Below the pieces are notes generated by a model. It was not told the DNA's origin. It saw only the letters and a program-made list of their open reading frames with translations, and did no database searches. A stretch of DNA of 64,000 bases from Tepidimonas taiwanensis (lineage in GTDB: Bacteria > Pseudomonadota > Gammaproteobacteria > Burkholderiales > Burkholderiaceae_C), in NCBI RefSeq assembly GCF_020162115.1, contig NZ_CP083911.1:682001-746000 (forward strand), written 5' to 3'. The stretch's first letter is position 1. Every line of letters begins with the position of its first letter. Of the stretch, positions 17,487 to 26,344 are shown piece after piece. Position numbers and translations under genes: made by a program.

Positions 17487-18460
17487 ACCTCGTTTTTATC
17501 GGGGCCAGCCGTTTCGGCCTGCGTTGTCTCGATCTCGCCATACACACTCCGGGCTGCCTCGTTACCGGTGTGGTTACCGCACCTCGGTCCTTTGCGATTT
17601 CCTACCGGTCTCTGGGCATGAACGACATTTTGGTAAGAAACGTCCTACATGCCGACGTGGCGAGCTACGCGGCACACCATGGACTGCCGTGCCGAATGCT
17701 GGCGCGTAGCATGACTGAGCCGGGGTTGCTCGAAGCGGTTGCGCAATGGGAGCCGGATGCCTTTCTCGTCGTAGGTTGGTACCACATGGTGCCCAAGGCC
17801 TGGCGTAGCCTGGCGCCCGCCTATGGACTACACGCCTCGCTCCTGCCGGACTACAGCGGCGGCGCCCCCTTGGTATGGGCGATGATCAACGGTGAGACAA
17901 AGACTGGAATTACCCTGTTTCAGCTGGACGATGGTGTCGATTCCGGACCCATCGTGGCCCAGGCCGAGGAGCCAATCCATGCGGACGATACCATCGCCAC
18001 GCTTTATGCGCGCATCGAAGAGCGCGGACTGGAACTGCTCGCACGATCACTGCCTGCTTTGGCTGATGGTTCCGTGGTATTGCGAAACCAGCCGCTATCC
18101 GGCCGACGCATCATGCCGCAGCGAACTCCTAAAGACGGTGTAATCGACTGGACGGCCGACTATGCCTTTGTTGAGCGTTTTATTCGGGCACAGACGCGGC
18201 CTTACCCTGGTGCATTCTCAATGCATGGAGAGCGTCGTATCACGATTTGGGCGGCGCATGGCATGGCATACGATGCGGACATTTCCGCTTCACCGGGCGA
18301 GATCATTTTTTATGGCAATGCCGTTGCGGTGGTCTGTGGCCAGGGCGCCCTGGTACTAGATGAAATCGAGTGCGAAGGGAATGTGTTCGTGGGGCATGAA
18401 ATCGGCACCATCCTGCGCGAAGGAGGCTGCTTCAAGAATCATCGGAAGGCAATGAAATGA
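17483..18460 (+). CDS. Formyltransferase of the methionyl-tRNA formyltransferase fold (probable sugar N-formyltransferase)
   Basis: A 325-residue protein with a Formyl_trans_N domain. It uses 10-formyl-THF to formylate an amine, here probably an amino sugar nucleotide. The loop HASLLPDYSGGAPLVWA contains the catalytic His, and DDGVDSGPIV carries the catalytic Asp. The Asn normally two residues before the His (N-x-H in Fmt and ArnA) is Gly here (GLH), which is unusual and may define a subgroup or lower activity. A C-terminal Formyl_trans_C-like part holds RPYPGA. GTG 17483 overlaps the upstream stop and has a GGGGAG ribosome site. Confidence 0.82.
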   Translation: MNLVFIGASRFGLRCLDLAIHTPGCLVTGVVTAPRSFAISYRSLGMNDILVRNVLHADVASYAAHHGLPCRMLARSMTEPGLLEAVAQWEPDAFLVVGWYHMVPKAWRSLAPAYGLHASLLPDYSGGAPLVWAMINGETKTGITLFQLDDGVDSGPIVAQAEEPIHADDTIATLYARIEERGLELLARSLPALADGSVVLRNQPLSGRRIMPQRTPKDGVIDWTADYAFVERFIRAQTRPYPGAFSMHGERRITIWAAHGMAYDADISASPGEIIFYGNAVAVVCGQGALVLDEIECEGNVFVGHEIGTILREGGCFKNHRKAMK

Positions 18461-18686
18461 CCCGTAGCGCCAAGATCAGTGAGATCAAGCCGGATGATCC
18501 GTCTGCCTGGGAGGACAGGCTGTTCCTCACCATCGATATCGACTGGGTCCACGATACAGTCTTGGCCGATATGATCGACCTGTTGGATCGATTTGATGTT
18601 CATGCCACCTGGTTCGTCACGCATGACACCCCTTTGCTCGAAAGGTTGCGCGATAACCCCCGCTACGAGCTTGGCATTCATCCTAA
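18457..18686 (+). pseudogene. Polysaccharide deacetylase-family gene truncated by an IS
   Basis: About 77 codons survive: FLTIDIDWVHDTVL (the metal-binding Asp motif of NodB-fold deacetylases), then DVHATWFVTHDTPLL and YELGIHP, after which the IS begins. The frame reads on into the IS to 18753. The remaining catalytic residues are lost. It overlaps the formyltransferase stop by 4 bases. Deacetylase plus formyltransferase is a sensible pair, removing N-acetyl and adding N-formyl, so its loss may change the glycan. Confidence 0.85.
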
Positions 18687-19907
18687 GGAAGTTCTGAACA
18701 ACCCCGTTTCCGGGACTTCGATGGGCCAAGACGGCCTGCGGCTTTCCACATGACGCAATCTGTCGCTCACTTGGTCGGGATCCGGGGCGGTTTTCGTGCC
18801 CATCGGGGCCTTTTTTCGCCCCGCAGCCGCCGTTTTCGGCCGCTGCTGGCGCACTTATCCTGTCGAGAGTATCAAGAGTTTTCGCCGCACCATGTACAGA
18901 TTGGCCAGCGCCGCGCACATCGTGAGCTTGGCCGCGTTTTTCTTCAGGCCCCGGTAAGGACACGTGGCAAAGCCAAACAGCCGCTTGATCACGTAGAAGG
19001 GGTGTTCGCCCCTGGCGCGAATGCGCGCCTTGACGTGCTCGAGCGCTTGCTGCACCTGCCCCAGCAGCGTGCTGTTGTTGAGCGCTCGGCGCTGGCCAGG
19101 ACGCATCGCGACGTGCCAGCGCACGTTCAAGCCTTGTGTCTCCTCTCGCTTGTCCACACCGCGGTAGCCCGAATCGGCCCACACGTCCGTTTCATTTCCG
19201 TGCAGCAAGTGGGGGGCTTGCGTGACGTCGTGCACGTTGGCGGCGGTGGCCACCACCGTGTGAATGAGGCCCGAGTCGGCATCCACCCCCGCGTGGCCCT
19301 TCATGCCGAAGTACCACTGGTTGCCTTTCTTCGTCTGGCGCATCTCGGGGTCGCGCTGCCCCGCTCGATTCTTCGTGGAGCTGGGCGCTGCGATGAGCGT
19401 GGCGTCCACCACCGTGCCCTCCTGCAGCATCAGGCCCTGCGCTCGCAGCAGCGCGTTGATGCGCTCGAAGATCGCGCGCTGCAGATCGTGCGCTTCGAGC
19501 AGGTGACGGAAACGCAGGATGGTGCTCTCATCGGGCACGACATCGACGCCAATGTCGATGCCTGCGAACTCGCGCATGAGCGGCATGTCGTAGAGGGCTT
19601 CTTCCATCGCCGGATCCGACAGGTTGAACCACTGCTGCAGGCAGTGAATGCGCAGCAGCGTCTGCACCGCAAACGGCGGGCGTCCTCCCTTGGGGCCGGG
19701 CTTGGGCGCATGGGGCTCGATGATGGCCACCAGCTCAGCCCAGGGCACAACGCGGTTCATCTGCTCCAGAAAGACACGACGGCGTATGGTCTTGCTGCGG
19801 CGCTCGAACGCGGGGACACTGGCGAGGCTGAGTTGCTTCATGGACGATATAGTCCTATGCCCCAGCGCGTCTGGCTCGCGGTGAGGGGTTGGTGATGCAG
19901 AGTTTCC
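18687..19907 (+). mobile_element. IS5-family (IS5 group) insertion sequence, 1221 bp
   Basis: The terminal inverted repeats are imperfect: left GGAAGTTCTGAACAACC, right (reverse complement) GGAAACTCTGCATCACC. One transposase gene lies on the minus strand. IS5 targets YTAR; the left flank is CTAA (18683-18686) and the right flank CTAG (19908-19911). Both fit YTAR but they differ, so this is not a simple insertion. Two different broken genes abut its ends. Confidence 0.85.
18855..19841 (-). CDS. IS5-family transposase
   Basis: A full-length 328-residue DDE transposase. DUF772-type N-terminus: PPFAVQTLLRIHCLQQWFNL and RFAGIDIG-like strings; catalytic parts VVDATLIAAPSSTKN (first Asp), ADSGYRGV (second Asp) and the C-terminal Y-(2)-R-(3)-E-(6)-K-like region around RARGEHPFYVIKRLFGF. 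No interruptions, so the element may still be active. The start ATG is 66 bases from the right end of the IS. Confidence 0.92.
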   Translation of the reverse strand: MKQLSLASVPAFERRSKTIRRRVFLEQMNRVVPWAELVAIIEPHAPKPGPKGGRPPFAVQTLLRIHCLQQWFNLSDPAMEEALYDMPLMREFAGIDIGVDVVPDESTILRFRHLLEAHDLQRAIFERINALLRAQGLMLQEGTVVDATLIAAPSSTKNRAGQRDPEMRQTKKGNQWYFGMKGHAGVDADSGLIHTVVATAANVHDVTQAPHLLHGNETDVWADSGYRGVDKREETQGLNVRWHVAMRPGQRRALNNSTLLGQVQQALEHVKARIRARGEHPFYVIKRLFGFATCPYRGLKKNAAKLTMCAALANLYMVRRKLLILSTG

Positions 19908-20348
19908 CTAGATCAGGCTCAAAAGCAGCATGGCGAGGTCTTCTATTACCAACAACGCCTGCCGGCTGACGGCCACACGGACTGGAAACTCCCGTGCCAC
20001 GAAATCCGGGCGCATTGCCGCGATTTGACGCGACCTTATCCAGGGTTGCACACGTACACGCAATATGAGCAGGAAATTGTAATTTGGCAATGCCAACCTT
20101 TCGATGGTCGTATGGATGCTGTTCCGGGAACGATCTCCGCTGTGTTCGAGGATGGCTCTTTCCTCATGAACTGTGGGGATGGTCGAGTTTTGGTGAGAGA
20201 CTACACGGTATCCGGTGATGCACATTTGCAACCGAAGCAGCTGTTGCTTTCGCGGGACTTCACCATAACTATGCGCAAAATCGTTGAAGCTTATATCGCC
20301 TGCCATCGTGACAGGCCGTTAGCCAAACGCATCGTTGTGAGGTGTTGA
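19908..20348 (+). pseudogene. C-terminal remnant of a second formyltransferase-like gene
   Basis: From the IS edge an open frame reads GEVFYYQQRLPADGHTDWKL, then RDLTRPYPGL and IVIWQCQPFD, ending RIVVRC. This parallels the C-terminal half of the intact formyltransferase (PQRTPKDGVIDW, RPYPGA, ITIWAA). The N-terminal catalytic half is missing. With the deacetylase fragment on the other side of the IS, this implies that the DNA between two IS copies was deleted. It ends 6 bases before the next gene's start region. Confidence 0.72.
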
Positions 20349-20353
20349 ATACG

Positions 20354-21682
20354 ATGGTCAAGCCCAGGAAAATACTCATCGGCCCGGTGGAGATAGCAGG
20401 TTACTATCGAAATCTCGCCGAAGGTTTTCACCAGATCGGGGCTCCTTGCGATTTCATTACTTACGGATCCCATCCTTTTGGTTATGGGGGTGAGACGGAG
20501 CAGCCGGTGCTGTTGCGTATGGCCCGTTGGTTTGGTGATTTTCGGCGAAATCGCCCCCGTTCTTGGCGCACCCGGCTTTTTGCGGATTTGCCCTGGGCGG
20601 TGTTGGTCTCGATTTGGGCTGTGTGGGCGATCCTCCGTTATGATGTCTTCATATTCGGATTCGGTGAGACCTTACTGCCCAGAAACTTAGATTTGCCGAT
20701 CTTACACAAGCTGGGGAAGACCGTCATTGCCAACTTGGGGCACGGCTCCGAAGCTCGTCCTCCGTACGTTGACGGCGCACAACAGTCAGCGGAGGGAGAG
20801 GCTGTGTCAGGAGCTGCTCTAATCTCACTTACACGACGCAATAAACGCCGCGTGACCATCCATGAGAAGTACTGCAAAATTGTGATCGGCGCCCCTTATT
20901 CTACGACACAATTTTCATCGAGGCGTTTGATCAATTTTTTTTCCTTAGGTATTCCGATTCGACTACACGCTAGTGCCATCATTTCTGCCAGACCAGCCAA
21001 CGTAAAGCGAAGCAAAACGCCGGTGCGCATCCTGCACGCGCCGAGTCATCCGGCGGCCAAGGGCACCCAGCAGATAGTTGGTGCTATCGAACGGTTAAGA
21101 TCACGAGGCCACGCGATCGATCTTGTGCTTATTATCGGACAGCCTTTTCGCGAGGTCGTGGAGGCACTCCAAAACTGTGATTTTGTTGTTGATCAACTTT
21201 TCTCCGATACGCCGATGGCGGGTTTTGCGACAGAGGCGGCATGGTTTGGAAAGCCAGCCGTTGTAGGGGGGTACGGACTGGACCGTTTGAAGTCGTATGT
21301 CCCAGATGGGATGTGGCCACCCTCGAAAATTTGCCGTCCCGACGATATCGAAAAGGCCATTGAGGAGCTCATTGTCGATGTCGATCAACGCCATCGCCTA
21401 GGCCAGGAGGCGCAAAAGTTCGTACGCGAGAAATGGAACCCCCGTGCGGTAGCAGAGCGTTTTCTGCGTCTCATTGATGGAGACATTCCCGAAGCGTGGT
21501 GGCTGGATCCACAAGCGGTCACTTACGTACAGGGTTGTGGTCAGTCGGAGACACGGTCTAGGCAAATGATCCAGTCCTTAGTCGAAACCTACGGTGTCCC
21601 GGCCTTGGAGCTCGAACACCGGCCGAATTTGCGCGATGCATTTTTGACTTTCGCCGGCATTCCTAACTCACTTGGTGAGTGA
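20354..21682 (+). CDS. Glycosyltransferase-like protein (GT-B fold, GT4-like C-terminus)
   Basis: A 442-residue protein; a GTG at 20342 could add four residues. Rather conserved strings are VRILHAPSHPAAKGTQQI (interdomain/donor strand), QPFREVVEALQNCDFVVDQ and DTPMAGFATEAAWFGKPAVVGG, matching the nucleotide-sugar end of GT-B enzymes. The N-terminal acceptor half is poorly conserved to my eye and includes a hydrophobic stretch (LPWAVLVSIWAVWAILRY) that could sit at the membrane. Acceptor and donor are unknown. GC content is lower than in galE-galU. It overlaps wzx by 4 bases. Confidence 0.7.
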   Translation: MVKPRKILIGPVEIAGYYRNLAEGFHQIGAPCDFITYGSHPFGYGGETEQPVLLRMARWFGDFRRNRPRSWRTRLFADLPWAVLVSIWAVWAILRYDVFIFGFGETLLPRNLDLPILHKLGKTVIANLGHGSEARPPYVDGAQQSAEGEAVSGAALISLTRRNKRRVTIHEKYCKIVIGAPYSTTQFSSRRLINFFSLGIPIRLHASAIISARPANVKRSKTPVRILHAPSHPAAKGTQQIVGAIERLRSRGHAIDLVLIIGQPFREVVEALQNCDFVVDQLFSDTPMAGFATEAAWFGKPAVVGGYGLDRLKSYVPDGMWPPSKICRPDDIEKAIEELIVDVDQRHRLGQEAQKFVREKWNPRAVAERFLRLIDGDIPEAWWLDPQAVTYVQGCGQSETRSRQMIQSLVETYGVPALELEHRPNLRDAFLTFAGIPNSLGE

Positions 21683-23127
21683 CTATCGTGCTTCGCGCCT
21701 TTTTCCGGGACTGCATTATCTATACCATTCCGGCAGCCGTATCTCGGGGGTTGGGGCTGTTGCTGGTGCCGATCTACACGCGCATCCTTAGTCCGGAGGA
21801 TTACGGTACGCTGGACATGTTGATGGTCTTCGGGGGACTGGTGAACCTTACCGTCGCGCTGGAAGTGTCCCAAGGGGTGGCGCGCTTTTACGCGGTTGAA
21901 ACGAGTTCCGCACGCAAGCGGTCTTTAGCTTCCACTGCGTTCTGGTTCACGTTGGGCTGTTACGGTCTCTTTGTGCTGCTCGGGCTGGCGGGCAGTCGCG
22001 TCTTGTCCCCTTGGGTGACCGGGCGGGATGGACTGGAATCCATCTTTCGTATCGCAGTCTTCGGAATCGGCCTTAACGGAGTCTTTTACCTGATCCAAAA
22101 CCAGTTCCGCTGGGAGCTGCGCAGCCGTCGTTACACCGAGACCAATCTGCTGATGAGCTTCGTCACTTTGGTCGCTGCCGTTGGCTTCGCGTACGGGTTG
22201 GACTGGGGATTGGTAGGCGTACTTTGGGGAACGGTTTTGGGTTCGCTTGCCGGGGTGGTCTACGGCCTCAGTTGGCTGCGCACATCCTATGGCTGGCAGT
22301 TCGATTGTGCGCTTCTGTGGCGGATGCTGCGATTTTCCATTCCTCTCGTGCCTTCCGGTCTGATGGTCTGGATGAGTACTTATTTAGACAGACTGATGAT
22401 CAACCATTATTTGTCGCTACACGAAGTAGGACTGTACGGTGTTGGCTACCGCTTATCCAGTGTCGTGTGGTTTGTGTTGGTGGGCGTGCAGGGGGCCTTG
22501 ATGCCTTTGGTGTATCATCATTACCGGGAACCCTCTACGCCGTCGCAGTTGGCAACTATTTTCCGTCTGTTTCTCGCCGGCGCGCTTCTGACGTTTTTGA
22601 CGCTCACCCTATTTGCGCACGATTTTTTGGTGATCATGACAACTCCCGATTTCTACGGCAGCGCTTCGGTCGTGATCTATCTGGTCCCGGCCATCACGCT
22701 GTCCCAGATGTACATTTTCGCGCCTGGTATCGGTATCGCAAAAAAAACGCATGTATACATCTGGATCAACCTCGCGGGCGTCGTTGTCAATGCTCTGCTC
22801 AACTGGTGGTTGATACCGGCGCTTGGCATGATCGGAGCAGCGATCGCAACGCTGGCAGGTAGCAGTTGTGTTTTTGCCCTCTGCATGTACATTAGCCAAA
22901 AGTCTTACCCGGTGCCGCACGAATGGAAAAGGCTGAGCTTCGCGACAGTACTGGCCATCGCGCTCGCCGTACTCATCCCGACGCTGGCAGAAGAATACGC
23001 CTTGCCCTGGATTGTGAACTTACTTGCGCTTGGCGTGATGGCGGTTGGTCTTGTCGCGCTGGGACTGGTGCGTACACATGAAATCGTCCGGCTGCGGCAG
23101 TTGTTACGTCCAAAGCTTACGCCATAA
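21679..23127 (+). CDS. wzx: Wzx-type lipid-linked oligosaccharide flippase
   Basis: A 482-residue integral membrane protein of the MATE/MOP polysaccharide transporter group with about 12-14 hydrophobic segments. The N-terminus is typical (YTIPAAVSRGLGLLLVPIYTRILSPEDYG). It should move the undecaprenyl-linked repeat unit across the inner membrane. A GTG start at 21679 overlaps the upstream stop, and a second GTG at 21688 is possible. No Wzy polymerase or Wzz is recognisable in the window. Confidence 0.88.
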   Translation: MTIVLRAFFRDCIIYTIPAAVSRGLGLLLVPIYTRILSPEDYGTLDMLMVFGGLVNLTVALEVSQGVARFYAVETSSARKRSLASTAFWFTLGCYGLFVLLGLAGSRVLSPWVTGRDGLESIFRIAVFGIGLNGVFYLIQNQFRWELRSRRYTETNLLMSFVTLVAAVGFAYGLDWGLVGVLWGTVLGSLAGVVYGLSWLRTSYGWQFDCALLWRMLRFSIPLVPSGLMVWMSTYLDRLMINHYLSLHEVGLYGVGYRLSSVVWFVLVGVQGALMPLVYHHYREPSTPSQLATIFRLFLAGALLTFLTLTLFAHDFLVIMTTPDFYGSASVVIYLVPAITLSQMYIFAPGIGIAKKTHVYIWINLAGVVVNALLNWWLIPALGMIGAAIATLAGSSCVFALCMYISQKSYPVPHEWKRLSFATVLAIALAVLIPTLAEEYALPWIVNLLALGVMAVGLVALGLVRTHEIVRLRQLLRPKLTP

Positions 23128-23171
23128 TCAAAGCTGTTTGGCGGGATTGGGCAGTGCGGGTGGATTGAAAA

Positions 23172-24299
23172 ATGGGGCGGCTGTTGATCATTTCGTTTTC
23201 TCCGATTGAAAAGGATCCCAGGGTTCGTCGTCAGTTGGCGCTTCTGAAAGACGAGTTCGAACTGGTTGTGGCGGGATATGGCGACTTCCAGTTGCCAGGC
23301 GTTTCGATGGTGACGCTACCAGCGCAAGGTAGCTCGATCGGGCGTAGAGCCGTTAAGGCGGGTCAGTTGTTTATCGGGGCATTCGCTCAATATTACTGGC
23401 GCCGTCAGGATGTGGTTACAGCGGTTCGCAATCTTATCGGTAAAAAATTCGAGCTTGTCCTGGCAAATGATGTGGAGGCATTGCCTTTGGCGCTGAAAAT
23501 CGCCAATGGTGCTCCAGTCATTCTGGATGCGCATGAATATTCACCGAATGAATTTTCCGGCTGGGAGTGGAGTTTATTTTTCTGGCGTTATAAGACATGG
23601 TTGTGCGAAAAATACCTTGAGCGCGCCTATGCAGTCTGCACCGTATCCCGGGGAATCGCAGAAGAATATGAGCGTAACTTCGGCGTTCGTTGTTCGATAG
23701 TGATGAATGCGGCCGAATATCGGGATCTGCAGCCATCCGAGGTGCAGGAGGGACGGATTCGCCTGATTCACCACGGCGCGATAAACCGGTCGCGACAGAT
23801 CGAGCGGATGATCGACCTGATGGATTTCCTGGATGAACGGTTCTCTCTCGATCTGATGCTCGTGAATAACGATGCGAAATATTTTGGGGAGCTGCGCGAG
23901 CGGGCAGGCCGCAACCCGCGCATACGCTTTGTTGAGCCGGTGCCGTTTCAGGAGATTCTATCGGTGCTGAATCGATACGACATCGGCGTGTATCTCCTAC
24001 CTTTCAGCAACTTCAACAACAGACATGCGCTGCCAAACAAGTTTTTCGAGTTTGTTCAGGGGCGGTTAGGCATCGCCATTTGACCGAGTCCGGAGATGGC
24101 CAGGTTGGTTTCCGGCCATGGCTTGGGCGTGGTTGCCGATGATTTTGCCCCGGCTACCTTGGCGAAACTGCTCTATGGACTCACCACGGAAGACGTCCGT
24201 CAACTCAAAGAGAATGCCCATCGTGCTGCACGCCAGCTATCATTCCAAGAGTCGGGAGAGGAGCTCCTGCGAATGATTCGTGAGGCACTGAAACCCTGA
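23172..24299 (+). pseudogene. GT4-like glycosyltransferase gene interrupted by one in-frame TGA
   Basis: 375 codons in one frame, broken only by TGA at 24081-24083. Before it, the GT-B protein shows the N-terminal ISFSPIEKDPRVRRQLALL, VILDAHEYSPNEF, CTVSRGIAEEY and the donor-site RHALPNKFFEFVQGRLGIAI. After it come PSPEMARLVSGHGLGVVADDF and a helical end. Relatives have Gly at the stop (GPSPEM), so GGA to TGA is the simplest change. Truncation removes about 70 residues, including part of the nucleotide-binding end; activity is doubtful. Confidence 0.82.
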
Positions 24300-24319
24300 T
24301 GTTCTTACGATAGCCAATC

Positions 24320-26344
24320 ATGTGTGGACTCGCCGCGCTTTTCGGAACCGGGAATCAGCCATTGCCCTCGATACAGGCGATGCTGGATGTGATTCGCCAT
24401 CGCGGCCCGGACGACGAGGGGTGGGTGGCTTTCGAGGGAGGGAATCTGGCCGCGACGTGCGGCGGCGGTGCGGACACGCCGACTGTATGCTACGCAGCCG
24501 ATTTGCCCTACGCACCGGTGTCGGGCACGACCGTGCCGGAAGGCGCACGCGTCGCGCTTGGCCACCGGCGCCTGTCGATTCTCGATGTATCTCCGGGCGG
24601 GCACCAGCCAATGTCCTACGGGGGAGGTCGCTACTGGATTGTTTTCAACGGCGAGATCTATAACCATCCGGAGTTGAGGCGGGAGCTGGAGGCGTCGGGG
24701 CATCGCTTCGTCTCGCGATCCGACACGGAAGTCCTGCTGGCCGCCTATGCGGAGTGGGGTTCGGGGTGCCTCGCGCGGCTCGAGGGCATGTTCGCGTTCG
24801 TGCTGGTCGATCGTGTCGAGGCGACGCTTTTCGCGGCGCGCGACCGCTTCGGCATCAAGCCGCTGTATTACTGGGTGGCGCCGGATCGTTGCCTGGCCTT
24901 CGCTTCGGAGATCAAGCAGTTCTCCGTGCTGCCGGGCTGGCGGGCGGTGGTGAACGGCCAGCGCGCCTACGATTTCCTGGCCTGGGGAATTCTCGACCAT
25001 ACCGACGAGACGATGTTCCGCGGTGTTTATCAGTTGCGCCCAGGGACGTCGGTGCGGATCGATCTTAAGCAGCCGCCCGCCGCGGCGCCGGCGGGACGGC
25101 TAGTGCAGCACGAGTGGTACCGGCTCGCCGGCAGCCCTTTCACTGGCGGTCTGGAGGAAGCTGCATCGGGTTTCCGCGAGCGCTTCGAAGCCTCGGTGCG
25201 AGCGCACCTGCAGGCGGATGTTCCAGTTGGGTCGTGTTTGTCGGGCGGCCTTGATTCGTCTTCCGTGGTGTGTGTTATGAACGAGCTGCTGCGGCAGGGG
25301 GGCGTACAGGAGCGGCAGCACGCCTTTTCGTCGTGCTCCGCCATTGCGCGCTTCGACGAGCGCGAATACGTGGAGGAAGTCGTCAGGCACACCGGCGTCG
25401 AGGCGCATTGCGTGTACCCCGATCTTGCCCGCCTGTTCGACGAGCTCGACCGCATCACCTGGCACCAGGACGAGCCGTTCGGTTCGACGAGTATCTTCGC
25501 GCAGTGGTCGGTGTTCGCCCTTGCGGCGGACAGCGGAGTGAAGGTCATGCTCGACGGGCAGGGCGCGGACGAGCAGCTGGCCGGCTACCAGGGCTATCAC
25601 GGTGCGCTGTACGCTAGCCTCTTCCGGCAGTTGCGTTGGATCGAGCTCTGGCGTGAAATACGCGCCGCCAAGCAGATGCATGGCCACGGCCCGCTGTGGG
25701 CGATGAAGTATCTGGCTGACGCCCTGCTGCCCGATGCGCTGCGCTATCCTCTGCGGGCGATGATCGGCACGGAGACGGCAGCTTCGGCCTGGCTCGATCT
25801 GGATCTGCTGGGGGCGGAGCCGTTGAACCCTTACCATGGTGAGGAAGGAGCGGCGTTGTCGATTGCCGAGCTATCCTACCGCCAGTTGACAAAGAGTAAC
25901 CTGCAGATGTTGTTGCATTGGGAGGACCGCGACTCCATGGCGCATTCCATCGAGGCGAGGGTGCCGTTCCTCGACCACCGGCTGGTGGAGTTCGTGCTGG
26001 GCTTGCCCGATCAGTTCAAGATCCACCGGGGGGTGACCAAGCGTGTTCTACGCGAGGGCCTGCGCGGGGTGCTGCCGGAGGCGATTCGAATGCGTATGAG
26101 CAAGCTGGGTTTCGCGACCCCTGAGGAACACTGGATACGCGTGGAAGCGCCGGAGCGGTTTCGCAAGGCGTTGAAAACGGCGGTGGATCAATCGCACGGC
26201 ATACTCCACCCCAGGGCGCTTTCATATCTGGAAGACGTCATCACGGGGCAGCGCGTGTTCTCCTTTCTTCCATGGCGCATGATTTCCTTTGGGGCCTGGA
26301 TGGATTGCTATGGCGTCGCCCCTGAAATATTCCTAACCCGTTGA
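24320..26344 (+). CDS. Asparagine synthase-like amidotransferase, copy 2, with IS-derived C-terminus
   Basis: A 674-residue AsnB-like protein. Cys2 nucleophile (MCGLAALFG), IRHRGPDDEGW, FNGEIYNHPEL; a roughly 30-residue insert (ATCGGG to VPEGAR) before LGHRRLSILD. The PP-loop is CLSGGLDSSSVV around residue 313, followed by LDGQGADEQLAGYQGYH. The native end would read GVKPT then a stop, still visible at 27943-27956 on the far side of an IS. The insertion replaces it with APEIFLTR read from the IS end. The core is intact, so the enzyme may still work. Confidence 0.87.
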   Translation: MCGLAALFGTGNQPLPSIQAMLDVIRHRGPDDEGWVAFEGGNLAATCGGGADTPTVCYAADLPYAPVSGTTVPEGARVALGHRRLSILDVSPGGHQPMSYGGGRYWIVFNGEIYNHPELRRELEASGHRFVSRSDTEVLLAAYAEWGSGCLARLEGMFAFVLVDRVEATLFAARDRFGIKPLYYWVAPDRCLAFASEIKQFSVLPGWRAVVNGQRAYDFLAWGILDHTDETMFRGVYQLRPGTSVRIDLKQPPAAAPAGRLVQHEWYRLAGSPFTGGLEEAASGFRERFEASVRAHLQADVPVGSCLSGGLDSSSVVCVMNELLRQGGVQERQHAFSSCSAIARFDEREYVEEVVRHTGVEAHCVYPDLARLFDELDRITWHQDEPFGSTSIFAQWSVFALAADSGVKVMLDGQGADEQLAGYQGYHGALYASLFRQLRWIELWREIRAAKQMHGHGPLWAMKYLADALLPDALRYPLRAMIGTETAASAWLDLDLLGAEPLNPYHGEEGAALSIAELSYRQLTKSNLQMLLHWEDRDSMAHSIEARVPFLDHRLVEFVLGLPDQFKIHRGVTKRVLREGLRGVLPEAIRMRMSKLGFATPEEHWIRVEAPERFRKALKTAVDQSHGILHPRALSYLEDVITGQRVFSFLPWRMISFGAWMDCYGVAPEIFLTR

